DNA of 51,052 bases from Bacteroidota bacterium. Lineage in GTDB: Bacteria; Bacteroidota; Bacteroidia; Cytophagales; Cyclobacteriaceae. The notes beneath the pieces are model-generated. The model had not been told where the DNA came from, did not search any database, and saw only the letters and a program-made list of their open reading frames with translations. Within the stretch, counting starts at the first letter, position 1. Each line of letters starts with the position of its first letter. The stretch is from the NCBI GenBank assembly GCA_947470895.1, contig CANIVF010000031.1, forward strand, positions 1-51,052, in the 5' to 3' direction. The position numbers and the translations under genes were made by a program. This document shows, in pieces, positions 32,636 through 41,086 of this stretch.

Positions 32636-32875
32636 CTATCCACCACTAACCGGAGGAATCAGCGCTATTTCATCCGTTTCAGAAAGCGTTACCTCATCAG
32701 CGGCATAGTTCTGATTTACAGCGATGAACAGAGAATTCAGTTTATTCAAAGCAGGAAACAGCCTGGATAAAGTCTTTCTCAAATCACCTACCGAACTGCC
32801 TTCCACCATAACCGTTACTTCCCGCCCGCCCAGAATATCTCTTGAAATGCCGAATGTTTTGACTTTAACCTTCAT
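32636..32875 (-). CDS. moaD: Molybdopterin synthase small subunit, ubiquitin-like
   Basis: MoaD is the sulfur carrier of molybdopterin synthase: its C-terminal glycine is adenylated by MoeB and then thiocarboxylated. The 79-residue protein ends in PPVSGG, the required Gly-Gly tail, and begins MKVKVKTFGISRDILGG, as in the family. A -7 box sits next to its start (32880-32887), suggesting a near-leaderless message. moaE follows on the same strand; moaA is divergent. No moeB is in this window. Confidence 0.92.
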   Translation of the reverse strand: MKVKVKTFGISRDILGGREVTVMVEGSSVGDLRKTLSRLFPALNKLNSLFIAVNQNYAADEVTLSETDEIALIPPVSGG

Positions 32876-32879
32876 TTAA

Positions 32880-32887
32880 CAAATATA
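32880..32887 (-). promoter_or_regulatory. -7 promoter element of moaD at the start codon
   Basis: On the minus strand TATATTTG (32887-32880) matches TAnnTTTG and ends 4 nt before the moaD ATG at 32875, giving a leader of about 2 nt. No -33 element is found at normal spacing. Confidence 0.4.
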
Positions 32888-32911
32888 CGGAGTGATTTCA
32901 TTCACATTATT

Positions 32912-32921
32912 TGATCGATCA
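32912..32921. promoter_or_regulatory. 10-bp palindrome between divergent moaD and moaA
   Basis: TGATCGATCA is a perfect palindrome midway in the 65-bp gap between the moaD and moaA starts. It lies just in front of the moaA -7-like box and upstream of the moaD box, so a bound regulator could affect both. AT-rich composition limits confidence. Confidence 0.3.
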
Positions 32922-32925
32922 TATC

Positions 32926-32933
32926 TATCTTTC
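32926..32933 (+). promoter_or_regulatory. -7-like promoter element of moaA
   Basis: TATCTTTC matches TAnnTTTG at 7 of 8 positions and would give a leader of about 5 nt before the moaA ATG at 32941. It is another start-proximal box in the molybdenum cofactor region. Confidence 0.35.
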
Positions 32934-32940
32934 GAAAAGT

Positions 32941-33942
32941 ATGGTAGCACCTCAACTTTTTGATAATCATGGACGCCCCATCACGTACCTGCGCCTTGCG
33001 GTAACAGATCGGTGTAATCTGCGTTGCTTTTATTGCATGCCCGAAGAAGGCATCAAATATTTGCCCAAGAAAGAGCTGCTCACCTTTGAAGAAATTGAAA
33101 GACTCATCACGCTCACCGCTTCCATGGGGATTTCTAAAATCCGGTTAACGGGTGGTGAGCCGTTTGTGCGAACAGATCTGATGAATCTGATCAGAAAGAT
33201 GGTGTCCATCAACGGAATAAAAGATGTTCATTTAACCACGAATGGAATTCTAACTACACCACACATCGAAGTATTGAAATCACTTGGAATCGCTTCGGTG
33301 AACTTAAGTTTAGATACCCTCGATCGTGAACGATTTAAGATGATCACACGAAGAGATGAGTTCGAAAAAACCTGGGATACACTGCTTCAATTAATCAAGC
33401 ATGATGTTCCCGTGAAGATCAATGCCGTGGTGATGGATGGCAAAAACATTGAAGACATTCTGCCGATGGTTGAATTGACCAAATCACATCCAGTATCGGT
33501 GAGGTTTATTGAAGAAATGCCTTTCAATGGTGGAGAAAGTCACTATGATTTACTGCCGTGGACGTTCAAGAAAATCATGGCTCACATTCAGGTACATTAT
33601 CCATCGATGATCAAACTTCAGGATGAGGCACACTCCACATCGTATAATTATCAGGTTCCCGGCTATAAAGGAAACGTAGGAGTGATCGCAGCTTTCAGTC
33701 GCACGTTTTGTGGCACGTGCAATCGCATTCGCGTTACCGCACAAGGTGTTTTAAAAACCTGTTTGTATGACGATGGTGTTCTCAATATCAAAACACTGAT
33801 GCGCGAAGGAAGAACAGACGAAGAAATAAGAATAGAATTATTGAAAGCATTTAGCAGCCGACCTAAAAATGGTTTTGAAGCTGAGGAGCAAAGAAAGTCT
33901 GGTGCACCCGTGATGGAATCGATGTCAACCATTGGAGGGTAA
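32941..33942 (+). CDS. moaA: GTP 3',8-cyclase (molybdenum cofactor biosynthesis protein A)
   Basis: MoaA is a radical-SAM enzyme that starts molybdopterin synthesis from GTP. The first Fe-S site is CNLRCFYCMP (CX3CX2C), TGGEPFVR follows, and the C-terminal second cluster is in FCGTCNRIRV with a later cysteine in KTCLYDD. The protein ends in the conserved GG tail (MSTIGG) needed for catalysis. The ATG at 32941 (333 residues) is preferred to an ATG-led frame at 32911 because it gives the usual start (MVAPQLFDNHGR). It is divergent to moaD and leads a unit with TauE/SafE and DsrE genes. Confidence 0.96.
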   Translation: MVAPQLFDNHGRPITYLRLAVTDRCNLRCFYCMPEEGIKYLPKKELLTFEEIERLITLTASMGISKIRLTGGEPFVRTDLMNLIRKMVSINGIKDVHLTTNGILTTPHIEVLKSLGIASVNLSLDTLDRERFKMITRRDEFEKTWDTLLQLIKHDVPVKINAVVMDGKNIEDILPMVELTKSHPVSVRFIEEMPFNGGESHYDLLPWTFKKIMAHIQVHYPSMIKLQDEAHSTSYNYQVPGYKGNVGVIAAFSRTFCGTCNRIRVTAQGVLKTCLYDDGVLNIKTLMREGRTDEEIRIELLKAFSSRPKNGFEAEEQRKSGAPVMESMSTIGG

Positions 33943-33946
33943 TACG

Positions 33947-34696
33947 ATGGAGTTTCATCTGCTCGTGATTTCATTTTTTATCATTGCATTTGTTTACTCA
34001 TCGGTCGGCTTTGGCGGAGGTTCCAGCTATCTGGCATTAATGGCCCAACCCTTTTTTGCATTGGTACCGGAGGTGATCAGACCAACCGCTTTGCTTTGCA
34101 ACATCGTAGTGGTTACCGGCAGCACGATCATATTTTATAAGCAAGGTAAATTATCGTGGAAAGAAATCTGGCCATTTCTGGTTGCGAGCGTGCCCATGGC
34201 TTTTATTGGTGGATTCTGGAAACTGCAAGACGCTGTATTTTTTATCCTTCTTGGAATTACCCTGTTGATTGCTTCACTATTTCTTTGGATTCAACACGAT
34301 ACAACGAATAACGCCACTTCGAAAATTGATGGTACGATCCACAAAGCGGCTCTTGGTGGATTCATTGGCTTCCTTTCGGGATTGGTGAGCATTGGTGGCG
34401 GAATTTTCCTTTCTCCGATTTTACATTTGTTGAATTGGGCCGAAGCAAAAAAGATTTCTGCTTTAGCGAGTGTATTCATTCTCGTTAACTCAATGAGTGG
34501 TTTGATAGGTCAGTTTGCGCGCGGTTTTCCTAGCCTGGATTGGCAACTCATGATTTCTTTATTGGTGGCTGTCTTTATTGGCGGCCAGATTGGTTCCCGG
34601 TTAGGCTCAACGAAATTCAAACCTGTCTATGTGAGACGAATCACCGCCTTGTTAATTTTTATTGCATCTTTAAATATCCTAAAAGATCATTTATGA
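33947..34696 (+). CDS. Sulfite exporter TauE/SafE family membrane protein
   Basis: A 249-residue membrane protein with about eight hydrophobic spans in two repeats (FVYSSVGFGGGSSYLALMAQ, GGFIGFLSGLVSIGGGIFLS), the TauE/SafE signature of glycine-rich half-helices. The family exports sulfite, sulfoacetate or organosulfur anions. Its ATG at 33947 is 4 nt after the moaA stop, with a GGAGGG sequence upstream that could act as a ribosome-binding site. It overlaps the DsrE-like gene by four bases (ATGA). The molybdenum cofactor context and the DsrE gene hint at sulfite metabolism (a molybdoenzyme such as sulfite oxidase elsewhere), which is inference. Confidence 0.88.
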   Translation: MEFHLLVISFFIIAFVYSSVGFGGGSSYLALMAQPFFALVPEVIRPTALLCNIVVVTGSTIIFYKQGKLSWKEIWPFLVASVPMAFIGGFWKLQDAVFFILLGITLLIASLFLWIQHDTTNNATSKIDGTIHKAALGGFIGFLSGLVSIGGGIFLSPILHLLNWAEAKKISALASVFILVNSMSGLIGQFARGFPSLDWQLMISLLVAVFIGGQIGSRLGSTKFKPVYVRRITALLIFIASLNILKDHL

Positions 34697-35223
34697 AAAG
34701 TTTGTTGATGTTCATCTTGCTTGGTATTTCAATATCCGCATTCTCTCAAAGCCGCATCAATCCTGTCGTGAAAAACTATGGTGGCATTTTTGATATTCCA
34801 TACGCAGACGAAAAACCAGATCCCTCGTTGGACTATAAAATCATCATTGAGATTGCCACCCCGAGCGATAAACCAGACTCTACGAACTGGGCACTCTATA
34901 ATGTTGCCCGATTGATCAACCTTCACGTCATGGGAGGGGTACCCAAAGAAAAACTACATGTGGTGTTGGCTATTCATGGTGGTGCTGCTTTTTCGGTGAT
35001 GAACAACGAAGCTTACAAAGCGAAATACGGTGTAGACAATCCAACGCTGAAATTATTTAAGGAACTGGATAAGGCTGGTGTTAAAATGTTTGTTTGTGGC
35101 CAGTCACTCATCGCTAGAAACATCGACCGATTTAAAATGGTACCCGAAGTGAAAGTGGCTACTTCCATGCTTACCACTATGACGACTTATCAACTTAAGG
35201 GCTATGCTGCTTTGAAGTTTTAG
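34693..35223 (+). CDS. Exported DsrE/DsrF-like protein
   Basis: A 176-residue protein with a signal peptide (MKSLLMFILLGISISAFSQS) and a DsrE/F-type alpha/beta fold: KIIIEIATPSD, VHVVLAIHGGAAFSV-like strand (residues 88-101) and a cysteine in KMFVCGQSLI (Cys135). DsrE-family proteins bind or transfer sulfur through a persulfide on that cysteine. The ATG overlaps the TauE/SafE stop as ATGA, and the signal peptide fixes this start. Export to the periplasm sets it apart from cytoplasmic DsrE. Together with the exporter it may handle reduced sulfur or sulfite. Confidence 0.82.
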   Translation: MKSLLMFILLGISISAFSQSRINPVVKNYGGIFDIPYADEKPDPSLDYKIIIEIATPSDKPDSTNWALYNVARLINLHVMGGVPKEKLHVVLAIHGGAAFSVMNNEAYKAKYGVDNPTLKLFKELDKAGVKMFVCGQSLIARNIDRFKMVPEVKVATSMLTTMTTYQLKGYAALKF

Positions 35224-35328
35224 TGGTACTCTTTCTAAGCGCATCCTTTGGTAAAAGTGGTTACGCTCCATATCCAGAATCTTTTTATTCCCCAATACTT
35301 CCTATTTTGCAGACCTAAGTAGTATAGC

Positions 35329-37782
35329 ATGAAACAATTACGATTTTCTGAGCATGTGTTGCCTCACTTGGTTGCGGTGGTTGTCTTTCTGGTGGTCACC
35401 ATCCTATTCTTCAACCCGGTTTTTTTTGATAACAAATCGATCTCACAGAGCGATATTCAACAATGGAGCGGTTCCTCCAAAGCATTGCGCGATTATCGCG
35501 ATGCCACCGGTGCAGAAGGTCTTTGGGCAGGTGCCATATTTTCAGGAATGCCGGCTTACCTCGTCAACCTGCAATGGAGTGATGGAATAGTCTTGGGATT
35601 TAAAAAAGTGCTCTCGGTTTTTTTACCACATCCGGTAAACGTGATCTTTCTCGCTTTTCTCTGCTATTATATTTTATTACTCTCTTTCAAAGTACGACCA
35701 TGGTTTGCCATTGCAGGGGCTCTTGCCTTTGGTCTTTCATCGTACATGATCATCGGTCTTGGTGCAGGACATAATGCACGCATCGGTGCTATTGCTTTTA
35801 TGCCTTTGATTATCGCAGGTATTCAACTGGCTTTTAGCGATAGGCGAATTTTGGGGTTAGGTGTGACTGCACTTGGTCTCACGCTTCATCTTCGTGAAAA
35901 CCATTTACAGATTACGTACTATACGGTGCTCATCGTTTTGGTTTACGGATTGGTTCAACTGATTTATGCCATTCGTGCTAAACAGATTGCTGACTTCTTT
36001 AAAAATATTGCCGTGTTGATTCCTGCCGTGTTGATTGCTGTGGGCACCTTCTTCGGACAGTTTTGGGCTATTAGCGAGTATACTACGTATTCTATTCGTG
36101 GACCTTCCGAATTGACTAAGAAAAGTACTTCGAATGATGATAATGGATTGTCAAAAGATTATGCATTTGCTTACAAATATGGCGTTGGTGAATCGATCGC
36201 GCTGTTGATCCCGAATATTTACGGAGGCACGAGCATGAATTATTTTGTTCAGGATCCGGAAAGTGAATCGTATAAAGCATTGGCTAAGTCGGGGGACAAT
36301 CAAGCCGCCAATCAATTAGCAGGTTATACATCAGCTTATTGGGGACCTCAAGGTTTTACGGGGGGCTCCTACTATGCAGGGGCGATCGTTTGCTTTCTTT
36401 TCATTCTTGGAATTGTATTTGGAGAGAAAAAATATATTTGGTGGCTGGTGCCACTGAGTGCACTGAGTCTGATGTTGAGTTGGGGTGATCGTTTTTCTTC
36501 CTTCAACTATTTCATGTTCGATTATTTTCCCGGATACAACAAATTCAGATCAGTCAGTTTTGCTTTGGTGATCATCCTTTTTTCAATGCCTTTATTAGGA
36601 ATGATGGGGTTAGAAAATTTATTGAAGGAAGGTTGGAATAAGACCACACAAAAGAAATTGATCTGGCCGTTGGCGCTCACCGTTGGAGTCAGTTTAATGT
36701 TGATGTTGGTAGGTGGTGTAGGGAATTTTCTCAAGCCAGAGGATGCGCAATTGCCACCGTGGTTTAAAGCTGCTTTAAGGAATGATCGTGCTTCGCTGAT
36801 GCAAGCGGATGCGTGGCGGGCCATTTGGTTAATCCTTGTTTTCTGCGCAGCGCTCTTTGCCTTGCTAAAGAATTTTATCAGTAAATCCATCATCTATCCC
36901 GTTATGGCTTTGTTGATGGTGATTGATCTTGGGTTTGTTGACAGCCGTTATTTTTCTAAAGAGAAGTATGTGCGCAAGCGTGCCAACACCACCTTTGCGC
37001 CAACACCAGCCGATGAAGAGATTTTAAAAGATAAAGGCTACTACCGGGTTTATGATTTTCAGGGTGCATTTGCTGATGCCCGCACGTCTTATTTCCATAA
37101 TTCCATTGGCGGATATCATGGAGCGAAACTGAGGCGCTATCAGGAACTTTATGATTCGGGCATCACTAAAAACACTCAACTATTGATGCAAGACGCACAA
37201 CAAGGAGCCCCTCAGTTTAATAACTACGGAGTGCTTAATATGTTGAATATAAAATACATTGTGTACGGAACGGATAAGGAAAATATAATTCGCAATCCAC
37301 AAGCCAATGGCCCTGCCTGGTTTGTTAAGGACTTGGTTTTTGTTAGTAACGCTACGGAGGAATTGAACAGGACAGCCGAGGTGAATACCCAAAATGTGGT
37401 GGTGATTGATCAATCAAAATGGAAGCTCAGCAATCCATCGATTACGGCAGATAGTCTTGCTCAAATTAAACTGGTGGAGAATAAACTTCCGTATATGAAA
37501 TATGAATCAGAGTCGGCATCGAATGGAATAGCCGTATTCTCTGAAATATTTTATCCCAAAGGATGGCACGCATTTATTGATGGCAAGGAAGTAACTATGT
37601 TAAGAGCCAACTATGTTTTAAGAGCGTTGGAAGTACCTGCTGGCAAGCACACCATCGAGTTTAAGTTTGAGCCCAAGCCTTATACCGTAGGAAATAATAT
37701 TACCATGGCTTCGGGTTGGGTGTTATTAATGGTCGTGTTTGGAAGTTTGGTGATGTGTTTGAAATCTACTAAAGAAACTTAA
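35329..37782 (+). CDS. YfhO family membrane protein
   Basis: An 817-residue protein with about 12 membrane segments (for example VVVFLVVTILFFNPVFF near 15-30, VNVIFLAFLCYYILLL) and a large soluble C-terminal part (about 540-790). It matches the YfhO family, GT-C-like proteins. In Gram-positive bacteria YfhO members help decorate teichoic acids with sugars; in Bacteroidota the role is unknown, but a sugar transfer to envelope glycans from lipid carriers is plausible. Its stop shares the bases TTAA with the convergent Uma2 gene. No promoter consensus with TAnnTTTG is clear (a TATTTTG one base short lies at about 35307). Confidence 0.85.
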   Translation: MKQLRFSEHVLPHLVAVVVFLVVTILFFNPVFFDNKSISQSDIQQWSGSSKALRDYRDATGAEGLWAGAIFSGMPAYLVNLQWSDGIVLGFKKVLSVFLPHPVNVIFLAFLCYYILLLSFKVRPWFAIAGALAFGLSSYMIIGLGAGHNARIGAIAFMPLIIAGIQLAFSDRRILGLGVTALGLTLHLRENHLQITYYTVLIVLVYGLVQLIYAIRAKQIADFFKNIAVLIPAVLIAVGTFFGQFWAISEYTTYSIRGPSELTKKSTSNDDNGLSKDYAFAYKYGVGESIALLIPNIYGGTSMNYFVQDPESESYKALAKSGDNQAANQLAGYTSAYWGPQGFTGGSYYAGAIVCFLFILGIVFGEKKYIWWLVPLSALSLMLSWGDRFSSFNYFMFDYFPGYNKFRSVSFALVIILFSMPLLGMMGLENLLKEGWNKTTQKKLIWPLALTVGVSLMLMLVGGVGNFLKPEDAQLPPWFKAALRNDRASLMQADAWRAIWLILVFCAALFALLKNFISKSIIYPVMALLMVIDLGFVDSRYFSKEKYVRKRANTTFAPTPADEEILKDKGYYRVYDFQGAFADARTSYFHNSIGGYHGAKLRRYQELYDSGITKNTQLLMQDAQQGAPQFNNYGVLNMLNIKYIVYGTDKENIIRNPQANGPAWFVKDLVFVSNATEELNRTAEVNTQNVVVIDQSKWKLSNPSITADSLAQIKLVENKLPYMKYESESASNGIAVFSEIFYPKGWHAFIDGKEVTMLRANYVLRALEVPAGKHTIEFKFEPKPYTVGNNITMASGWVLLMVVFGSLVMCLKSTKET

Positions 37783-38330
37783 AAAATCTCTTTCAAATTG
37801 AATCGAACTTTCTTTTCAAGGGAAGAAGTAATTTCTGCCTCAGCAGAAACGAATGACACAGGAACATCTCCACCTCCCTGCGGAGTATAAATTTCTATTG
37901 TGCGGTTGCCAGGGTCAACAATCCAATATTCTTTTATCCTGAAGGCGAGATAGCTGTCTTTCTTTTGATTGCGGTCGGTATAGCTATTGGATGGCGAAAT
38001 TATTTCTACCACAATATCGGGGGGACCTTCAATGCCGCGAGAAGTGAGGTATTTTTTGTTTTGATCTGACAGGTAAATCAGGTCTGGCTGAAAAACATTT
38101 TTAGCGTCAATGTAGAGGTCAATGGGAGCATAGAAAACTTCGCCAGTTCCTTGAGTAGCTTTATCAAGGATCTTAAATAATTTTCCTGATACCCGTTGAT
38201 ATTCTGGGTTGGGTGCAGGGCTCATAATTAATTCTCCATTGATTAACTGACAAGGCGTTTTGATTTCTCCGAGTAGAAGATAATCGTCTACAGTCCATTC
38301 TTTGGTTCTATCGATGGTTAATACTTTCAT
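37779..38330 (-). CDS. Uma2 family nuclease-like protein
   Basis: A 183-residue protein of the Uma2 family (PF05685), a restriction-endonuclease-like fold. The PD-(D/E)xK core appears as PPDIVVEIISPSN with the conserved acidic residues, then KKDSYLAFRIKEYWIVDP where the lysine and glutamate lie. This family is expanded in cyanobacteria; here it is a single copy with no toxin partner or transposase beside it, and its role is unknown. It is convergent with the YfhO gene, sharing the TTAA stop overlap. No homologous repeats are seen nearby. Confidence 0.85.
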   Translation of the reverse strand: MKVLTIDRTKEWTVDDYLLLGEIKTPCQLINGELIMSPAPNPEYQRVSGKLFKILDKATQGTGEVFYAPIDLYIDAKNVFQPDLIYLSDQNKKYLTSRGIEGPPDIVVEIISPSNSYTDRNQKKDSYLAFRIKEYWIVDPGNRTIEIYTPQGGGDVPVSFVSAEAEITSSLEKKVRFNLKEIF

Positions 38331-38414
38331 GTTTGAAATAGCTATATAAAGTTAAGAAAAAAACGAAGATGAGTTCTCTTATCAATTTCCGCCTCAAAAA
38401 TGAAGGAAATGATA

Positions 38415-40889
38415 TCATTCATCTTTTAACACATCCACTGGATTGGTCATGGCAGCTTTCATGGAGTGATAGCTCGTGATCATGATTGCAACGAACAAGG
38501 TGCCTACGCCTACCAGGGCAAATATCCAAATCGAAGGTGTAATTCGATAGGCAAAATCCTGTAACCAATGGTGCATAATCCACCAGGAGAGGGGAGCACC
38601 CATGACAAAGGCCATGACGATTAAGCGCGTATATCCTTTTGATATCAAGGCGAGAATGTCGAGTACCGTAGCGCCTGATACTTTTCGGATCCCGATCTCT
38701 TTGGTGCGTTGTTCTAAGGTGTAGATGATCATTCCCAATAAACCCAAGGCAGCAATCAGTATGGCGAGTGTCGCGATGATGGTCAGGATCCTTCCAAACT
38801 GCTCCTGTGTTTTAAATGTTTTAGCAAAAGCATCGTCCACAAATTCATATTGAAGCGGGGTATCTCCGGCATGTGTTTTCCATAACGCACTAAGTTCGGT
38901 CAGCGTGCTTTTCCACGCTTCACTATTTTGCGATACGATACGAAGCGCAATATACCGTTGATCGCCAACACCAAAGAGGTTCTTGGAATAGTTGTTAAAG
39001 ATCGCCATCGGCTCGATCGGATTCTCCAATGACCAATAGTTGAAATCTTCTACGATGCCGACTACCTCAAATTTAATTTCTCCATCGGGGGATTCAATCT
39101 TTTTTCCGATGACGGATTCATCAACACTCCATCCGATTCTTTCTATAGCCGCTTTATTGAGAATCACACGTTCAGCATCTCCCGGTATATCCTTTGAAAA
39201 ATTTCTGCCGTATTTGAGTTTAATATCCAGCGTAGGGATAAACTGTTCATCGCCTGAGGTATAGTTAAGGGCAAAGGTTTCATTGTTCATTCCTTCTGCG
39301 CTGAATTTATCACCACCAAATATGCGCGGAGGTATCGATGAGCACCAGCTTGCGTTCACCACACCCGAAACGTTGAGTGCCGATTGGGTCATACTTTCAG
39401 CATCTTTAATCAGGGCTACATGTTTTAATACCAGCAGATTTTCCTTATCAAATCCCAGGTCTTTTTCTGAAACATAATTCAATTGTTGAAAAACAATTCC
39501 CGTGCACACCATCAGGATGATGGACACGCTAAATTGAAATACCACTAAACTATTTCTGAACACTTGCCCTTTACGTCCTGTTTTTATTTTTCCTTTTATC
39601 GCTTCTACCGGATGGAATCCCGTAAGGAATAACGTAGGATAGCTACTGGCAATCATAGCCATCAGAATAATTAAGGTGATGAGCGAGCCTGCTAATGTCA
39701 TGTCACTTAATAGATCTAGTTCAATGGATTTTCCGGTGATCAGATTAAACCCCGGTAGAAATAATTGCGCAACAGCAAGGGCGAGCACCAGCGCGATGAT
39801 GCAGAATGACAACGCTTCCAAAAAGTAATTGAGACTCAGTTCTTTTTTACCCAGCCCCAGGATTTTTCTGATGCTCGCTTCTTTTACTCTACGCGTGAAT
39901 TGTGCTGTAGACAAATTCATAAAGTTTACACATGAGAGGAGCACGATAAATACGGCAATACCAATCATGGAATAAACAATTTTCTTATTGCCACTTTCGT
40001 TCAACCGGTTATAGACAACGTGATCGGGCAGATGAATATCCACCATGGGTTGAAGAAACAGTTCCCACTTTTTTCCTGATTTAATGTATTCATCATACGA
40101 TACATTCATAATGCGCTTTAGGGTTTCTTCGGCATACTTACGTGGAATGATCGCCAGTTTTGCCTTCGTGTTTTCTATATCGGTATTCTCTCTAAAGCGC
40201 ACAAAGGTTTCCAGTTGTGTCCATACCCAACTCCAATGAAGCCTTTCCACAGCGGGAAAACTGCTCATGGAAACTAATACATCGAATTTGATGTAAGAAT
40301 TTTCAGGGGTGTCTTCTACTACGCCCGTTACTTCATAGGTTTGTTGATTTCCTGCGGCATCAAGGCGGATGAGTTTACCTAGTGGGTTTTCATCCCCAAA
40401 GTATTTTTTGGAAGTGGATTCAGTAATAACAATGGTGTTTGCTTGCTTCAATACCGATGCAGCATTTCCGGTGATTAATGGAAAGTTGAAGAGTTTGAAG
40501 AAGTTGGTATCGGCAGCGAGAATCTCATCTTCTTCGAACGTAATAACCTCGCCCGATGGATGCGCGTATGAAATTAAAAAGTTGCCTGGTGTATGGATGC
40601 TGGTGACGAGTTCAGCCTCTGCTAATTCTTCACGCAACGCGGTGGCTACCCCCGGCCCGGTGGACGCAAACTGATGGTCATCGTATTCGCCCCAGATGAA
40701 TGTTTGATTAACCCGATAAATTCGATCAGCATGCGGATGGAAGCGATCATAGCTAAACTCATAACGAACATAGAGGTAAATGAGTAAGGCACTACTGATG
40801 CTAACCGTGAGCCCAAGCAGATTGATCACTGAAAAGAGTTTTTGTCTTCTAAGATTTCGTACGAACAAGAGCAGGCCATTTTTCAACAT
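38415..40889 (-). CDS. MacB/FtsX-type ABC transporter permease
   Basis: An 824-residue permease with two FtsX-like halves. The N-terminal half starts with a membrane anchor (SVINLLGLTVSISSALLIYLYV), a large periplasmic domain and three TM segments near 300-430 with GFHPVEAIKGK, and the second half repeats the arrangement with the family's EIGIRKVSGATVLDI-like motif (residues 737-751) near its end. It has no ATPase domain; a partner ATP-binding subunit must be elsewhere. In Bacteroidota such proteins are common and linked to export of macrolides, lipoproteins or antimicrobial peptides. Substrate unknown. Confidence 0.9.
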   Translation of the reverse strand: MLKNGLLLFVRNLRRQKLFSVINLLGLTVSISSALLIYLYVRYEFSYDRFHPHADRIYRVNQTFIWGEYDDHQFASTGPGVATALREELAEAELVTSIHTPGNFLISYAHPSGEVITFEEDEILAADTNFFKLFNFPLITGNAASVLKQANTIVITESTSKKYFGDENPLGKLIRLDAAGNQQTYEVTGVVEDTPENSYIKFDVLVSMSSFPAVERLHWSWVWTQLETFVRFRENTDIENTKAKLAIIPRKYAEETLKRIMNVSYDEYIKSGKKWELFLQPMVDIHLPDHVVYNRLNESGNKKIVYSMIGIAVFIVLLSCVNFMNLSTAQFTRRVKEASIRKILGLGKKELSLNYFLEALSFCIIALVLALAVAQLFLPGFNLITGKSIELDLLSDMTLAGSLITLIILMAMIASSYPTLFLTGFHPVEAIKGKIKTGRKGQVFRNSLVVFQFSVSIILMVCTGIVFQQLNYVSEKDLGFDKENLLVLKHVALIKDAESMTQSALNVSGVVNASWCSSIPPRIFGGDKFSAEGMNNETFALNYTSGDEQFIPTLDIKLKYGRNFSKDIPGDAERVILNKAAIERIGWSVDESVIGKKIESPDGEIKFEVVGIVEDFNYWSLENPIEPMAIFNNYSKNLFGVGDQRYIALRIVSQNSEAWKSTLTELSALWKTHAGDTPLQYEFVDDAFAKTFKTQEQFGRILTIIATLAILIAALGLLGMIIYTLEQRTKEIGIRKVSGATVLDILALISKGYTRLIVMAFVMGAPLSWWIMHHWLQDFAYRITPSIWIFALVGVGTLFVAIMITSYHSMKAAMTNPVDVLKDE

Positions 40890-41086
40890 AAGTCTCGGGT
40901 TTTTGCTATAAAGTCAAAGCTTGTACCAATACTGATTACCGTGTTTCAAGACGTATTTAGGCATTGTTGATTTTAGTATCTGTTCATAGTTGAATAGTAT
41001 TGTCCGGATTCGGGCGATGATTTTAGGACACATTGTTCCCTGTAATCATTCAAAAGCTCTATTTTTAACACTTATATATTGTGATT

